A stretch of DNA of 64,000 bases from positions 49,033 to 113,032 of the forward strand of contig JAFGEL010000072.1 of the NCBI GenBank assembly GCA_016931615.1, read 5' to 3'. Position numbers and translations under genes: made by a program. Below are positions 9,402-16,734 of the stretch, in pieces. The stretch's first letter is position 1, and each line of letters starts with the position of its first letter. Origin of the DNA: Desulfuromonadales bacterium (GTDB lineage Bacteria > Desulfobacterota > Desulfuromonadia > Desulfuromonadales > Geopsychrobacteraceae). The notes below the pieces were generated by a model, which was given only the letters and a program-made list of their open reading frames with translations, was not told the origin of the DNA and did no database searches.

Positions 9402-9971
9402 ATGGCTGGTTGGATCACTTTGGGCGTCATTCTACTCATCCTGATAGGAATCATTTTTTACATCATCATGATCTACAATGGCTTCGTGGCACTGAAAAAC
9501 AACATCAATCAGGACTGGAGCAACATCGATGTACTGCTTAAACAACGCTTTGATGAATTGCCGAAGCTGATTAAAGTCTGCGAAGGCTACATGCAGCATG
9601 AGCAGAAAACTCTGGAGGCGGTGGTCAAAGCCCGTTCAATGGTCAATTCAGCACAGGGCGAAGAGCAGAAGCTGCAGGCTCAGAATATGCTCACCGACAC
9701 CCTGAAGTCTCTGTTCATGGTCGTCGAACGTTATCCCGACCTCAAAGCCGACACCGGATTCAGGCAACTGAGCAACAGAATCAGCGAAATCGAAGATCAG
9801 ATCGCCGATCGGCGCGAGCTTTACAACGCTTCGGTGACAATCTATAACACCCGGCTGGACCAGTTCCCGGACGTCGTCGTCGCGCGGACCTTCAATTTTA
9901 CCGGCCGCTCGCTGTGGAAAATTGATCCCGCCCATCGGCAGGACGTGGACGTCAGCTTCAAGCACAGCTGA
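9402..9971 (+). CDS. lemA: LemA family protein
   Basis: This small membrane-anchored protein has 189 residues. One N-terminal transmembrane helix (residues ~4-26) is followed by the alpha-helical LemA domain, with typical signatures in NGFVALKNNINQDWSNIDVLL and in the RYPDLKAD and NTRLDQFPD stretches. LemA proteins have no agreed biochemical role in bacteria. The gene follows the GIDE-domain gene by 25 bp with a strong ribosome binding site (AAGGAG), so the two are likely cotranscribed and may form a membrane complex. Confidence 0.93.
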   Translation: MAGWITLGVILLILIGIIFYIIMIYNGFVALKNNINQDWSNIDVLLKQRFDELPKLIKVCEGYMQHEQKTLEAVVKARSMVNSAQGEEQKLQAQNMLTDTLKSLFMVVERYPDLKADTGFRQLSNRISEIEDQIADRRELYNASVTIYNTRLDQFPDVVVARTFNFTGRSLWKIDPAHRQDVDVSFKHS

Positions 9972-10081
9972 AAAAGTTAAACTTACCCGGCGGGAAGGTC
10001 GATAAGTTATCTGCTGTTTTCGGTCAGGATGGGCCGGAGCCTGAGGTTCCATGGATGGAATCGCTGTGAGGAAAGCTGTCC

Positions 10082-10630
10082 ATGGTCAAAAACCATTACC
10101 TGCTGCTCGGCATTCCTGAAGATGCCGACCAGAAACAGATTAAAAGCGTTTACCGCGATCTGGCCAAACGCTTTCATCCCGATCGCAACAAAGGGTCGGA
10201 AACGGCTGCGGAACTGTTCCGTCAAGTCAATCTGGCTTATCGTGTTTTATCCGATCCCCAGCGCCGTCAGCGCTATGACGCACAACTCAAACGCCATCAG
10301 GCAGAGCAGAGCAAAACCACAACCTTTACCCCAAGCGCTGAAAAAGACCCCGAAAAATTTAAAAAGTTCCTGCACTCACTGCTTGACGCAATCTTTGGAC
10401 CAGCGGGTCAACCATCAAGTCGGGAAACGGGACAACCTCAGACAGCGCACCCCAGGCGGGCGCAACCTCAGCAGAGGCCCGATTTCAACTTTTACTACCA
10501 CCTGGCCATGGAGAAGCAGGATGAAGACTACAGCTGTGGCAGGGATGGAGTTTATCGCAGAAAAATCAAAAGAAAACCGGCACAGACCAAAAGCCGGCGG
10601 CAACCAGCAAAGAATAAATTTTTCAGCTGA
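10082..10630 (+). CDS. J-domain (DnaJ-like) co-chaperone
   Basis: This is a 182-residue protein whose first ~70 residues are a J domain, with the HPD motif at residues 32-34 and the usual YRVLSDPQRRQRYD ending. It should stimulate the ATPase of a DnaK-type Hsp70. There is no zinc-finger or DnaJ C-terminal substrate domain. Instead a Pro/Gln-rich stretch (~110-145) leads to a short basic tail, so it is a type III J protein. The start ATG 10082 follows GAGGAAA. It lies 110 bp after lemA on the same strand, making a three-gene neighbourhood. The overlapping longer frame at 10029-10634 is a shadow. Confidence 0.88.
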   Translation: MVKNHYLLLGIPEDADQKQIKSVYRDLAKRFHPDRNKGSETAAELFRQVNLAYRVLSDPQRRQRYDAQLKRHQAEQSKTTTFTPSAEKDPEKFKKFLHSLLDAIFGPAGQPSSRETGQPQTAHPRRAQPQQRPDFNFYYHLAMEKQDEDYSCGRDGVYRRKIKRKPAQTKSRRQPAKNKFFS

Positions 10631-11142
10631 ATAATGCGAATTCTGTCGTGGGACCGAGAAAAAAGACCGGTTAAATTCGGCGGGTGAGTTTCTGCCTCCA
10701 TTGCAACATGTGGCGTGAGCGACGGCTGAAACTGAGCGGACAGCTGGCTGTCTCTCGAGTTACAACTTTTCCAGGCAGTAACAGCTTGACCAATCGGTGG
10801 AACATGTATTTTATTCCTCGGCGTAAAAAAATTCAAAGACAGGCCGAATACTATGCCTGGTCAAATGGTCAGTCAACTTATTTATCTGCCAACCGGTGTT
10901 ATATTTTTTAGACCTGTTCGGTGGTGTTGTGCTCAATGCCAAAAGTTAGTGGCACCTTCCTAAAGGTCGTGTTACTGAGCATAAAATACACTTAGGAATG
11001 ACAGGCTGAGGTGTTCAGGAGTCAAAAAACAATAATATCAGGATGTTGAGGTGGGAAAATTAAACGGATCAACGGGGCACTCGAGCAGTTCCGAAAAACT
11101 GGCACTGCCGGATCAAGACGGGATGACGACAGGCAAAGCAAC
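10631..11142. other. 512-bp intergenic region without a recognisable gene
   Basis: This lies between the J-domain gene (plus strand) and the end of the secreted Cys-rich gene (minus strand). A 75-codon frame at 10684-10911 has neither a ribosome binding site nor a plausible composition. I see no clear terminator, RNA gene or repeat. Confidence 0.5.
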
Positions 11143-11538
11143 CTACTGGAACCAGTCAACATCATTATCGATGCAATGTTGATACATTTCACGAGACCAG
11201 GCGCTACAGGGTTCAAAAGCATCAGGATTGATAACATCCCTGAAATAATTGCAATTTTTATGAGACCAGATCAAAACAAGATCCTGGCACATTCTCTTTC
11301 TGTGAGAGGCTGATGAAACCTCTTGCGACTCTTTAACCCACTGACCGGAAAACTGACAATTGATGCGCGTGTGCCTTTGATAAATTTCGGTATTATCCTT
11401 ATCGTTCAGCTGCAGAATCCAGTTTTCCGCTGCTTTGACGCAACCTGAATCTAATGAAAAGCCTTTTTGAGCAGGGACAAAGCACAGCCACAAGATGAAA
11501 AACAAGACAACGAAAACTTGATCTAAAGATAGTTTCAC
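11143..11538 (-). CDS. Small secreted cysteine-rich protein of unknown function
   Basis: The 131-residue protein starts with a typical signal peptide (hydrophobic stretch ~8-22, VFVVLFFILWL, then VPAQKGFS as a plausible cleavage region). The mature part has six cysteines (33, 61, 84, 96, 111, 122) and is rich in Trp, Asp and Asn, which suggests a periplasmic or extracellular fold with up to three disulfides. I do not recognise a family. I chose the GTG at 11538 because AGGA lies 6 nt upstream; a TTG 10 codons earlier would extend it. It stands alone, downstream of the purF-like gene and in the same orientation, 172 bp away. Confidence 0.65.
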   Translation of the reverse strand: MKLSLDQVFVVLFFILWLCFVPAQKGFSLDSGCVKAAENWILQLNDKDNTEIYQRHTRINCQFSGQWVKESQEVSSASHRKRMCQDLVLIWSHKNCNYFRDVINPDAFEPCSAWSREMYQHCIDNDVDWFQ

Positions 11539-11710
11539 GGATATTCCTGCCTTTAAGATATGAACCAAGAGTTGAGAACCTGCATTTTGACGACAGATAA
11601 AACTGCCACCTCATAACCAGGAATCGTTCGGCAATTCACTCTGGAACGGCGGGGGGAGGGGCCAACCTCTTGGGAGTGTCCCGCCGGATAAAACTTTTAA
11701 GGGTTATCCT

Positions 11711-13114
11711 CTAAAAATAACTTGAGCCATCCCAGCAATGGGTGCAAAGCTTCTCTTTCGGCAAACCTATCGCTTCTACCAAATCGTTAAGATCTTGATA
11801 AATCAAGGAATCAATCCCCAGATCCGCTGCAATCGTTGCAACCATTTTTTTATATTCCGGAGTGCTTGAATCGGCATATTTTTCAAGATTCTTCTCTTCA
11901 CCTTCAAGCTTGATAATGGCTTTTCTTGTTGCCAGTTCCGTGGTTGATCGTGATTGTGAAAAGTTCAGGTAGTGGCATGGAAAAGTCAACGGAGGGCACG
12001 CAATTCTCATGTGGACTTCCTTTATCCCTGCTTTTCTTAAATCAGCCGTATTATCTTTTAGTTGTGTGCCACGTACGATTGAATCGTCAAGAAAAACAGC
12101 TTTACTGTCCTTGATAATTGCATTGTTGGGTATCAGTTTCTTTTTAGCCACCAACTCTCTGACATTCTGTGTTTGTGGCATAAAGCTTCGTGGCCAGGTT
12201 GGGGTGTATTTTGTATAGGCCCTTTTATAAGGCACACCCTTCTGGTTGCTGTACCCATATGCGTGTCCGACACCGGAGTCCGGAACGCCACAAACAAAAT
12301 CAGCCTCAACATTGTCCTTTTTCGCAATGGCGGCTCCGCAACGATAGCGGCTCTCTTCAGTATTAATCCCTTCATAGAAGGATGTCGGATAACCATAATA
12401 CACCCACAGGAATGAGCAGATCTGCATTTTCTCATTGGCAGGCTTAACGGTTTTATAGCCGTCACTGGTGATTTCCACGACCTCCCCCGGGCCGATATAG
12501 TATTCAATGTCGTAGCCGGTGTTCGGGAACGATGATGTCTCCGAAGCGACGGCAAAAGATCCATCCTTCTTGCCGATAACAATTGGCGTTCTGCCCAGCT
12601 TGTCTCTGGCCGCGATAATCTTATCGGGTGTTAAGATCAAAAGTGAGCAAGACCCTTTGATTTTGTCGTGCACATTTTTGACTCCTGCAACGAAACTATC
12701 TTTTTCACAGATAAGGTTGGCAATCAGTTCGGTGGGATTGACATTTCCATGAAAGTTCTGGGTAAAGTGCCTCTTCCTTCCCAGAAATTCTTTTTCCAGA
12801 TCATCAATATTGACGATTCTACTGACCGTAACAACAGCAAACCTGCCAAGATGTGAGTTGAAAATAATGGGCTGGGGATCGGTGTCACTAATGACGCCCA
12901 TACCCAGTTTCCCCGAAAAATTTATCAGCTCTCCTTCAAACTTTGACCTGAAATATTCACTTTCAAGGCTGTGGATTGACCTTTGGAACCCATCTTCCTC
13001 GTTGCAGAAAACCAGCCCGGCTCTTTTTGTGCCCAGATGTGAATGGTAGTCCGTACCATAAAAGACTTCGTCAATGCATTCCTCTTTCGAAATAGCCCCG
13101 TAAAATCCACTCAT
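11711..13114 (-). CDS. PurF-like amidophosphoribosyltransferase paralogue with degenerate glutaminase site
   Basis: PurF makes phosphoribosylamine from PRPP and glutamine in purine synthesis. This 467-residue protein keeps the phosphoribosyltransferase half: FLDDSIVRGT (PRPP loop), VPDSGVGHAYGY, VHMRIACPP and a C-terminal CTHC (C457, C460) like the Fe-S ligands of Bacillus-type PurF. The N-terminal Ntn-hydrolase half is altered. The first residue after Met is Ser (MSGFYGA) rather than the catalytic Cys of MCGVFG, and the HNGNLVN oxyanion segment reads TVSRIVN. It probably cannot use glutamine, so it may use ammonia or have another role. The start ATG 13114 is set by homology at the N-terminus; the ribosome binding site is weak. 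Confidence 0.82.
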   Translation of the reverse strand: MSGFYGAISKEECIDEVFYGTDYHSHLGTKRAGLVFCNEEDGFQRSIHSLESEYFRSKFEGELINFSGKLGMGVISDTDPQPIIFNSHLGRFAVVTVSRIVNIDDLEKEFLGRKRHFTQNFHGNVNPTELIANLICEKDSFVAGVKNVHDKIKGSCSLLILTPDKIIAARDKLGRTPIVIGKKDGSFAVASETSSFPNTGYDIEYYIGPGEVVEITSDGYKTVKPANEKMQICSFLWVYYGYPTSFYEGINTEESRYRCGAAIAKKDNVEADFVCGVPDSGVGHAYGYSNQKGVPYKRAYTKYTPTWPRSFMPQTQNVRELVAKKKLIPNNAIIKDSKAVFLDDSIVRGTQLKDNTADLRKAGIKEVHMRIACPPLTFPCHYLNFSQSRSTTELATRKAIIKLEGEEKNLEKYADSSTPEYKKMVATIAADLGIDSLIYQDLNDLVEAIGLPKEKLCTHCWDGSSYF

Positions 13115-13127
13115 AATTATTATCTTT

Positions 13128-13226
13128 TCAGGTTGAGTTGATGAAGAATGACTTCTCGGTGATTGCACCGTCAGCCGCCCAGGCCTTGCCGATTTTCATA
13201 AGAAAACCAACATATTTAAGCGACAT
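13128..13226 (-). CDS. Possible 32-residue leader or remnant ORF upstream of the purF-like gene
   Basis: ATG 13226 to TGA 13128 encodes 32 residues (beginning MSLKYVGFLMKIGKAW). It ends 13 nt before the purF-like start. There is no clear ribosome binding site. The composition looks protein-like but the frame is very short, so it may be chance, a leader peptide or a remnant. Confidence 0.2.
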   Translation of the reverse strand: MSLKYVGFLMKIGKAWAADGAITEKSFFINST

Positions 13227-13357
13227 GCCACTGTCAATCGAAAATCCCAAATATTGGTGGGCATTAAAACGGTTTCAAAACAAAAGGAGCGAGGGTTGCA
13301 TGACATGCCGGTTTCCGTAATCATCAGCAGGACAGAACCAGCTCGGCAAGCAGCTGA

Positions 13358-13693
13358 TTAATGACTGCGGATCATCGTGAGTAGCATCTTGAAACGCTCC
13401 TTCGCTTGCAGCGCGTGAGGGATATCAGCCGGCATGACCAACATCTCGCCCGATTGAACGATCTGGGTCTCTTCTCTGATGGTGATCTCGGCCGACCCAT
13501 CGAGGATTTGGACAACCGCGTCGAAAGGAGCACTATGTTGTTCGCTCAGACCCTGACCGGTGTCAAAAGCAAAAAGGGTCAGGTTGCCAATCTTCTTTTT
13601 CAGCAAGGTTTTGCTGACAACACAACCGTCCGCGTAACTGACGAAGTTTGCCAAACTGAAGGCAGTACCTTTTGGAGCAGTCGATTCATTCAT
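13358..13693 (-). CDS. Small cupin-domain protein
   Basis: This is a 111-residue single-domain cupin. Motif 1 is recognisable as SEQHSAPFDAVVQILDG and motif 2 as PADIPHAL, so one metal-binding beta-barrel is likely. Only some of the usual His/Glu ligands are present: the second His of HxH is missing. Such small cupins often bind ligands or detoxify; the substrate is unknown. The start ATG 13693 has AAGG ~10 nt upstream; a start 13 codons earlier would lack support. It is followed by a 243-bp gap before the purF-like start, and is likely its own unit. Confidence 0.8.
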   Translation of the reverse strand: MNESTAPKGTAFSLANFVSYADGCVVSKTLLKKKIGNLTLFAFDTGQGLSEQHSAPFDAVVQILDGSAEITIREETQIVQSGEMLVMPADIPHALQAKERFKMLLTMIRSH

Positions 13694-13714
13694 TATGTTT
13701 TTCCTTTTCTTCTG

Positions 13715-13732
13715 TTGATCAAAGATGATCAA
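13715..13732. promoter_or_regulatory. Perfect dyad just upstream of the cupin gene
   Basis: TTGATC-N6-GATCAA lies 22-39 nt before the cupin start codon, next to the ribosome binding site. The half-sites resemble FNR halves, but the spacing (8 nt between TTGAT and ATCAA) is wrong for FNR. It is a candidate operator for an unknown regulator. Confidence 0.35.
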
Positions 13733-14088
13733 ATTCAGGTAAGTGGCCGCTACCTGCCTTCAAGGAGACGGTCGCCGGTCACGTTCCGGCCGACATTGTA
13801 ACGGCTTCGATATGCTTGGTTTTACCGAACCACAGATGGTCTGTTATTTGGACCTGGGAAAAGTATGAGCAGGTAATCCTGCCTGCAGGATATCCTTTCA
13901 GTTGTTCGTTGATGGCGATTGATTCGCTGAAAACGTACCGCATCCCAGTCTTCATCGTGGTGAAGCCAGCATAACCGGGACTGCCGGAAAAAAATTAACA
14001 TGGATCAAAAAAGTTAATTTTCTCCCTCATGCCCTTTTTGTCTGGCATTTTAAAGGTCAAGCGCCCATGAGCAGTTTGCCGTTTAACC

Positions 14089-14116
14089 TTGACTCCGGTT
14101 ATCATTGATTTATGCT
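14089..14116 (+). promoter_or_regulatory. Sigma-70-like promoter for the small zinc protein/thioesterase pair
   Basis: -35 TTGACT (14089-14094), 16-bp spacer, -10 TATGCT (14111-14116). The ribosome binding site GGAGG follows at 14131-14135, giving a short leader. Confidence 0.45.
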
Positions 14117-14141
14117 CAGCGTTGAATCAGGGAGGCTATCC

Positions 14142-14330
14142 ATGGAAGAGAATATGGAAGTGTTGAAAATGTGTGAATTGAGGGCCAAGGGGCTGCTTGA
14201 AGAGATTGATCGACGCTCGACCCAACCGACCGTCGTCTGCGGAAAATGCGGGGCCAAGGCCAACGCTCCGGAGCACCTTCACAACCCGCGCCCGCTGGCA
14301 AAGAAAAAAATTGACAGTTACTGGGGATGA
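14142..14330 (+). CDS. Small CxxC zinc-ribbon-like protein
   Basis: This 62-residue protein has an N-terminal helix (MEENMEVLKMCELRAKG) followed by CGKCGAKANAPEHLH. The CxxC and nearby His residues could bind zinc or mediate redox chemistry. I do not know its function. The start ATG 14142 has GGAGG 6 nt upstream. The gene is followed 4 nt later by the thioesterase start, so the two are translationally close and probably one operon. Confidence 0.7.
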   Translation: MEENMEVLKMCELRAKGLLEEIDRRSTQPTVVCGKCGAKANAPEHLHNPRPLAKKKIDSYWG

Positions 14331-14334
14331 AACA

Positions 14335-14739
14335 ATGAACCAACTTCTCAAGTTTTTTTCAAAGGAAGATTATTTTGCGCGACACTGCGGAATTGAACTC
14401 CTTGACGCTGGGCCGGGGTGGGCCAAAGCGCAAATGCCGATTCAGGATTTTCACCTGAACGGTGCGAAAACCGTCCATGGTGGAGCCATCTTCAGCCTGG
14501 CGGATTTCACCTTTGCCGTCGCCGCCAACAGCAGCGGACGCCTGGCCCTGGCAATTAATGCGACAACTCAGTTCATCAGCTCTGCGCGCCAGGGGGTTCT
14601 CTACGCCACAGCCGAAGAGCTCTCCGCAAAGCGTCAGTTAGGAAACTATCAGGTTAAAATCACTGATGATCAGCGGAACCTCATCGCCATGTTCCAGGGC
14701 ACGGCCTTCCGCAAAGATGAAGTCCTGTTTGACCACTAG
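14335..14739 (+). CDS. PaaI-type hotdog thioesterase
   Basis: This 134-residue single hotdog-fold protein likely hydrolyses acyl- or aryl-CoA thioesters. The family signature is visible in KTVHGGAIFSLADFTFA, with the HGG turn and the downstream Asp used as general acid/base, and a beta-strand core follows (LAINATTQFISSARQG). Length and start (ATG 14335 after GGGGAT) fit the PaaI/YbgC group. The exact CoA substrate is not predictable. It lies in the same operon as the small CxxC protein and 66 bp before efpL. Confidence 0.9.
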   Translation: MNQLLKFFSKEDYFARHCGIELLDAGPGWAKAQMPIQDFHLNGAKTVHGGAIFSLADFTFAVAANSSGRLALAINATTQFISSARQGVLYATAEELSAKRQLGNYQVKITDDQRNLIAMFQGTAFRKDEVLFDH

Positions 14740-14805
14740 ACGAACTTTCACATTCCAGCCATAATCCGGCTGCAATCTTAGACAAAACTATAAGGAGCCA
14801 TAGTT

Positions 14806-15369
14806 ATGATCAATGCCAATGACCTGCGTCGCGGCACTATCTTCCAACAGGATAGCGCACCCTGCCTGGTCCTCGATGTCAGCTTTCAATCCCCGACAGC
14901 GCGCGGCGGCAACACCCTGGTCAAAACAAAATACCGCAATCTGATGACCGGGCAGGTTCTCAACAGCACTTTCAAATCGGGAGATCGGCTTGACGAGGCA
15001 GACTTTAACCGCCGCAAGGGACAATTTCTTTACGCTGCAGATGATCTGGGCGTATTTATGGATGCGGAAAGTTACGAGCAATACGAAATTGGTGGTGAAC
15101 TCTACACCGACATCCAGGGATACCTTTTGGAAGGTGGGGAAGTTTCCCTCGGTGTCTTCAACGACCAGGTTGTCACCCTGGAAGTCCCCCAGGTCATCGA
15201 GCTGAAGGTGACGGAAACGGCGCCGGCGATTAAAAATGCCACGGCAACCGCCCAGACCAAGGAAGCCGTCCTTGAAACCGGAATCTCCGTACAGGTTCCG
15301 GGGTACCTCGAAGCCGGTGAAATCATCAAAGTCGATACCCGCGAATGCCGGTTTGTTTCGCGTGCGTGA
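14806..15369 (+). CDS. yeiP: Elongation factor P-like protein EfpL (YeiP)
   Basis: This EF-P paralogue helps ribosomes through stall-prone peptide motifs. It has three beta-barrel domains over 187 residues. The loop that reaches the peptidyl-transferase centre reads QSPTARGGNTL, with Arg (R33) at the place where EF-P has its modified lysine. It matches the QSPTARGAATL loop of E. coli YeiP, and ETAPAIKNATATAQ and VQVPGYLEAGE are also YeiP-like. No modification enzyme gene (epmA, epmB or earP) is nearby. The start ATG 14806 follows AAGGAG. It heads a small operon with the Nudix hydrolase and yaiI. Confidence 0.92.
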   Translation: MINANDLRRGTIFQQDSAPCLVLDVSFQSPTARGGNTLVKTKYRNLMTGQVLNSTFKSGDRLDEADFNRRKGQFLYAADDLGVFMDAESYEQYEIGGELYTDIQGYLLEGGEVSLGVFNDQVVTLEVPQVIELKVTETAPAIKNATATAQTKEAVLETGISVQVPGYLEAGEIIKVDTRECRFVSRA

Positions 15370-15383
15370 AGCCCTGGCCCACG

Positions 15384-15980
15384 ATGATCAGAATTGACCA
15401 GATTAAAGAACGCCTGTCTTTTCACGAACCCCAAATACTCGAGGTTGAGGTCAAACGCCAGGCGGCCGTCGCCATGCTGCTGCGTGAAAAAGACAACCGG
15501 ACCGAAGTTCTGCTGATTCGGCGGGCCGAACATGAAAAGGATCCCTGGTCCGGCGACCTCGGGTTTCCGGGGGGACGTATTGAGGAGCAGGATGCCGGAC
15601 CAAGGGCGGCCGCAGAACGCGAAACCTATGAAGAGATCGGCCTGCGCCTTTCAGCCGAAGATTATCTCGGCCAGAGTGACGACCTGGCCGGGGCCTATCT
15701 CTCCGTACGCATCTCCTGCTTTGTCTACCATATTTCCGGTGACACGCAGTTCAGGACCAATGGCGAAGTCGTCGATCTGTTCTGGGTTCCGTTACGCACT
15801 CTTCTCGATCCCGGACGCAACCGCATGGCCAGCTTTTTCTACCGCGGCAGCGACCGCCGGCATCCGGTCATCGAACTGAATGAGTGGAGTGACCGTCCGC
15901 TCTGGGGTATCACCTATCGCTTGATTGATAATTTTCTCAACCTTTTCGACCTGTCTTTCTCCTGCCCGGAAAAACTTTGA
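15384..15980 (+). CDS. CoA-pyrophosphatase-type Nudix hydrolase
   Basis: This enzyme probably cleaves CoA or its derivatives into phosphopantetheine and 3',5'-ADP, like E. coli NudL. The Nudix box is present as GFPGGRIEEQDAG followed by RETYEEIGL, with the same 14-residue spacing between GG and RE as in NudL-type proteins. The upstream LLIRRAEHEKDPWSG is the CoA-family signature. It is 198 residues long. I chose ATG 15384, 14 nt after the yeiP stop. An earlier ATG at 15345 would overlap yeiP and gives an unconvincing N-terminus. No strong ribosome binding site is visible, so coupling to yeiP is likely. Confidence 0.87.
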   Translation: MIRIDQIKERLSFHEPQILEVEVKRQAAVAMLLREKDNRTEVLLIRRAEHEKDPWSGDLGFPGGRIEEQDAGPRAAAERETYEEIGLRLSAEDYLGQSDDLAGAYLSVRISCFVYHISGDTQFRTNGEVVDLFWVPLRTLLDPGRNRMASFFYRGSDRRHPVIELNEWSDRPLWGITYRLIDNFLNLFDLSFSCPEKL

Positions 15981-16022
15981 CACCATCAGGGCCACAGGCT
16001 GCAGGCCAATGGATAAAATCCT

Positions 16023-16469
16023 ATGAAGATCTGGGTTGACGCCGACGCTTGCCCGGCCGTCATTAAAGACATTCTTTTTCGCGCCGCCCGCAGAACCGGG
16101 CTGAATCTCACCCTGGTCGCCAACCACGCAATGCGGATTCCCCGCCAGCCCGGAGTCGATTTCATCCTGGTTCCCGCCGGCGCCGACGTTGCCGACAACG
16201 AAATCGTCCAGCGCATGAGACCTGGAGATATCGTCGTCACCGCCGACATTCCCCTGGCGGCCCAGGTTGTCGAAAAAGGCGCTCTGGCGTTGAATCCCCG
16301 CGGTGAGCTGTATAGCCGTGAAAATGTCCGCGAGCGCCTGAACGTAAGAGATTTCATGGAGTCCCTGCGCAATTCGGGGATAGAAACCGGTGGACCGGCA
16401 GCCTTAAGTCGAGTCGATCGGAACCGCTTTGCCAACCAGCTCGACAGACTTCTGACCCAGCAGGCATAA
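16023..16469 (+). CDS. yaiI: YaiI/YqxD family protein (UPF0178)
   Basis: This is a 148-residue conserved protein of DUF188, with an N-terminal PIN-like start ([16 protein letters not shown]) and family blocks [15 protein letters not shown] and [10 protein letters not shown]. It is probably a cytosolic nuclease-like fold, but the activity is not established. The start ATG 16023 lies 42 nt after the Nudix gene. The downstream 265 bp up to the hybrid kinase hold no gene. Confidence 0.9.
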   Translation: MKIWVDADACPAVIKDILFRAARRTGLNLTLVANHAMRIPRQPGVDFILVPAGADVADNEIVQRMRPGDIVVTADIPLAAQVVEKGALALNPRGELYSRENVRERLNVRDFMESLRNSGIETGGPAALSRVDRNRFANQLDRLLTQQA

Positions 16470-16734
16470 AATCCTCATTCAGACAACTCGGCACACCCCA
16501 TTAAGAAGCTAAAAAAACCATCAACGTGAATTCTAACTTTTGGGACCAAAACACTATTTTCATATGGTTAACGCGAACTTAGAAATGAAATATCTTGGAG
16601 ATACGGCAATATAATGATAAATTGCTAACATTCTGCCGGAAAACGCTTTCAGATATCGAATTTTGCTGAAGCCTGAGAGTCAAGAACCTTTATAGATACA
16701 GACATCTTTTCAAAAAGTTGCAGGAAGGTTCGCT

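Larger units (their letters stand above)
13694..14141. other. Divergent intergenic region (cupin / small zinc protein)
   Basis: This 448-bp gap holds the cupin dyad, a small CAGGTA/TACCTG hairpin (13736-13756), an imperfect GC-rich hairpin near 13767-13795 and a promoter for the next gene at 14089-14116. No gene is supported. The in-frame ATG at 14112 overlaps the -10 element and is unlikely to be used. Confidence 0.5.

Noticed and set aside
10029..10634. 201-codon frame overlapping the J-domain gene
   Set aside because: The other frame encodes an unmistakable J domain with HPD; this one is basic low-complexity sequence.
10684..10911. 75-codon frame in the 10.6-11.1 kb gap
   Set aside because: No ribosome binding site, odd composition, no family resemblance.
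11041..11142. GEMM-like cyclic-di-GMP riboswitch (GGCAAAGC string near 11132)
   Set aside because: Only one short string matches. The paired helices and the conserved receptor loops of GEMM could not be found, and no gene start lies downstream.
13715..13732. FNR box upstream of the cupin gene
   Set aside because: Half-sites look right, but the spacer is 8 nt, while FNR needs 4 nt between TTGAT and ATCAA. Kept only as an unassigned dyad.
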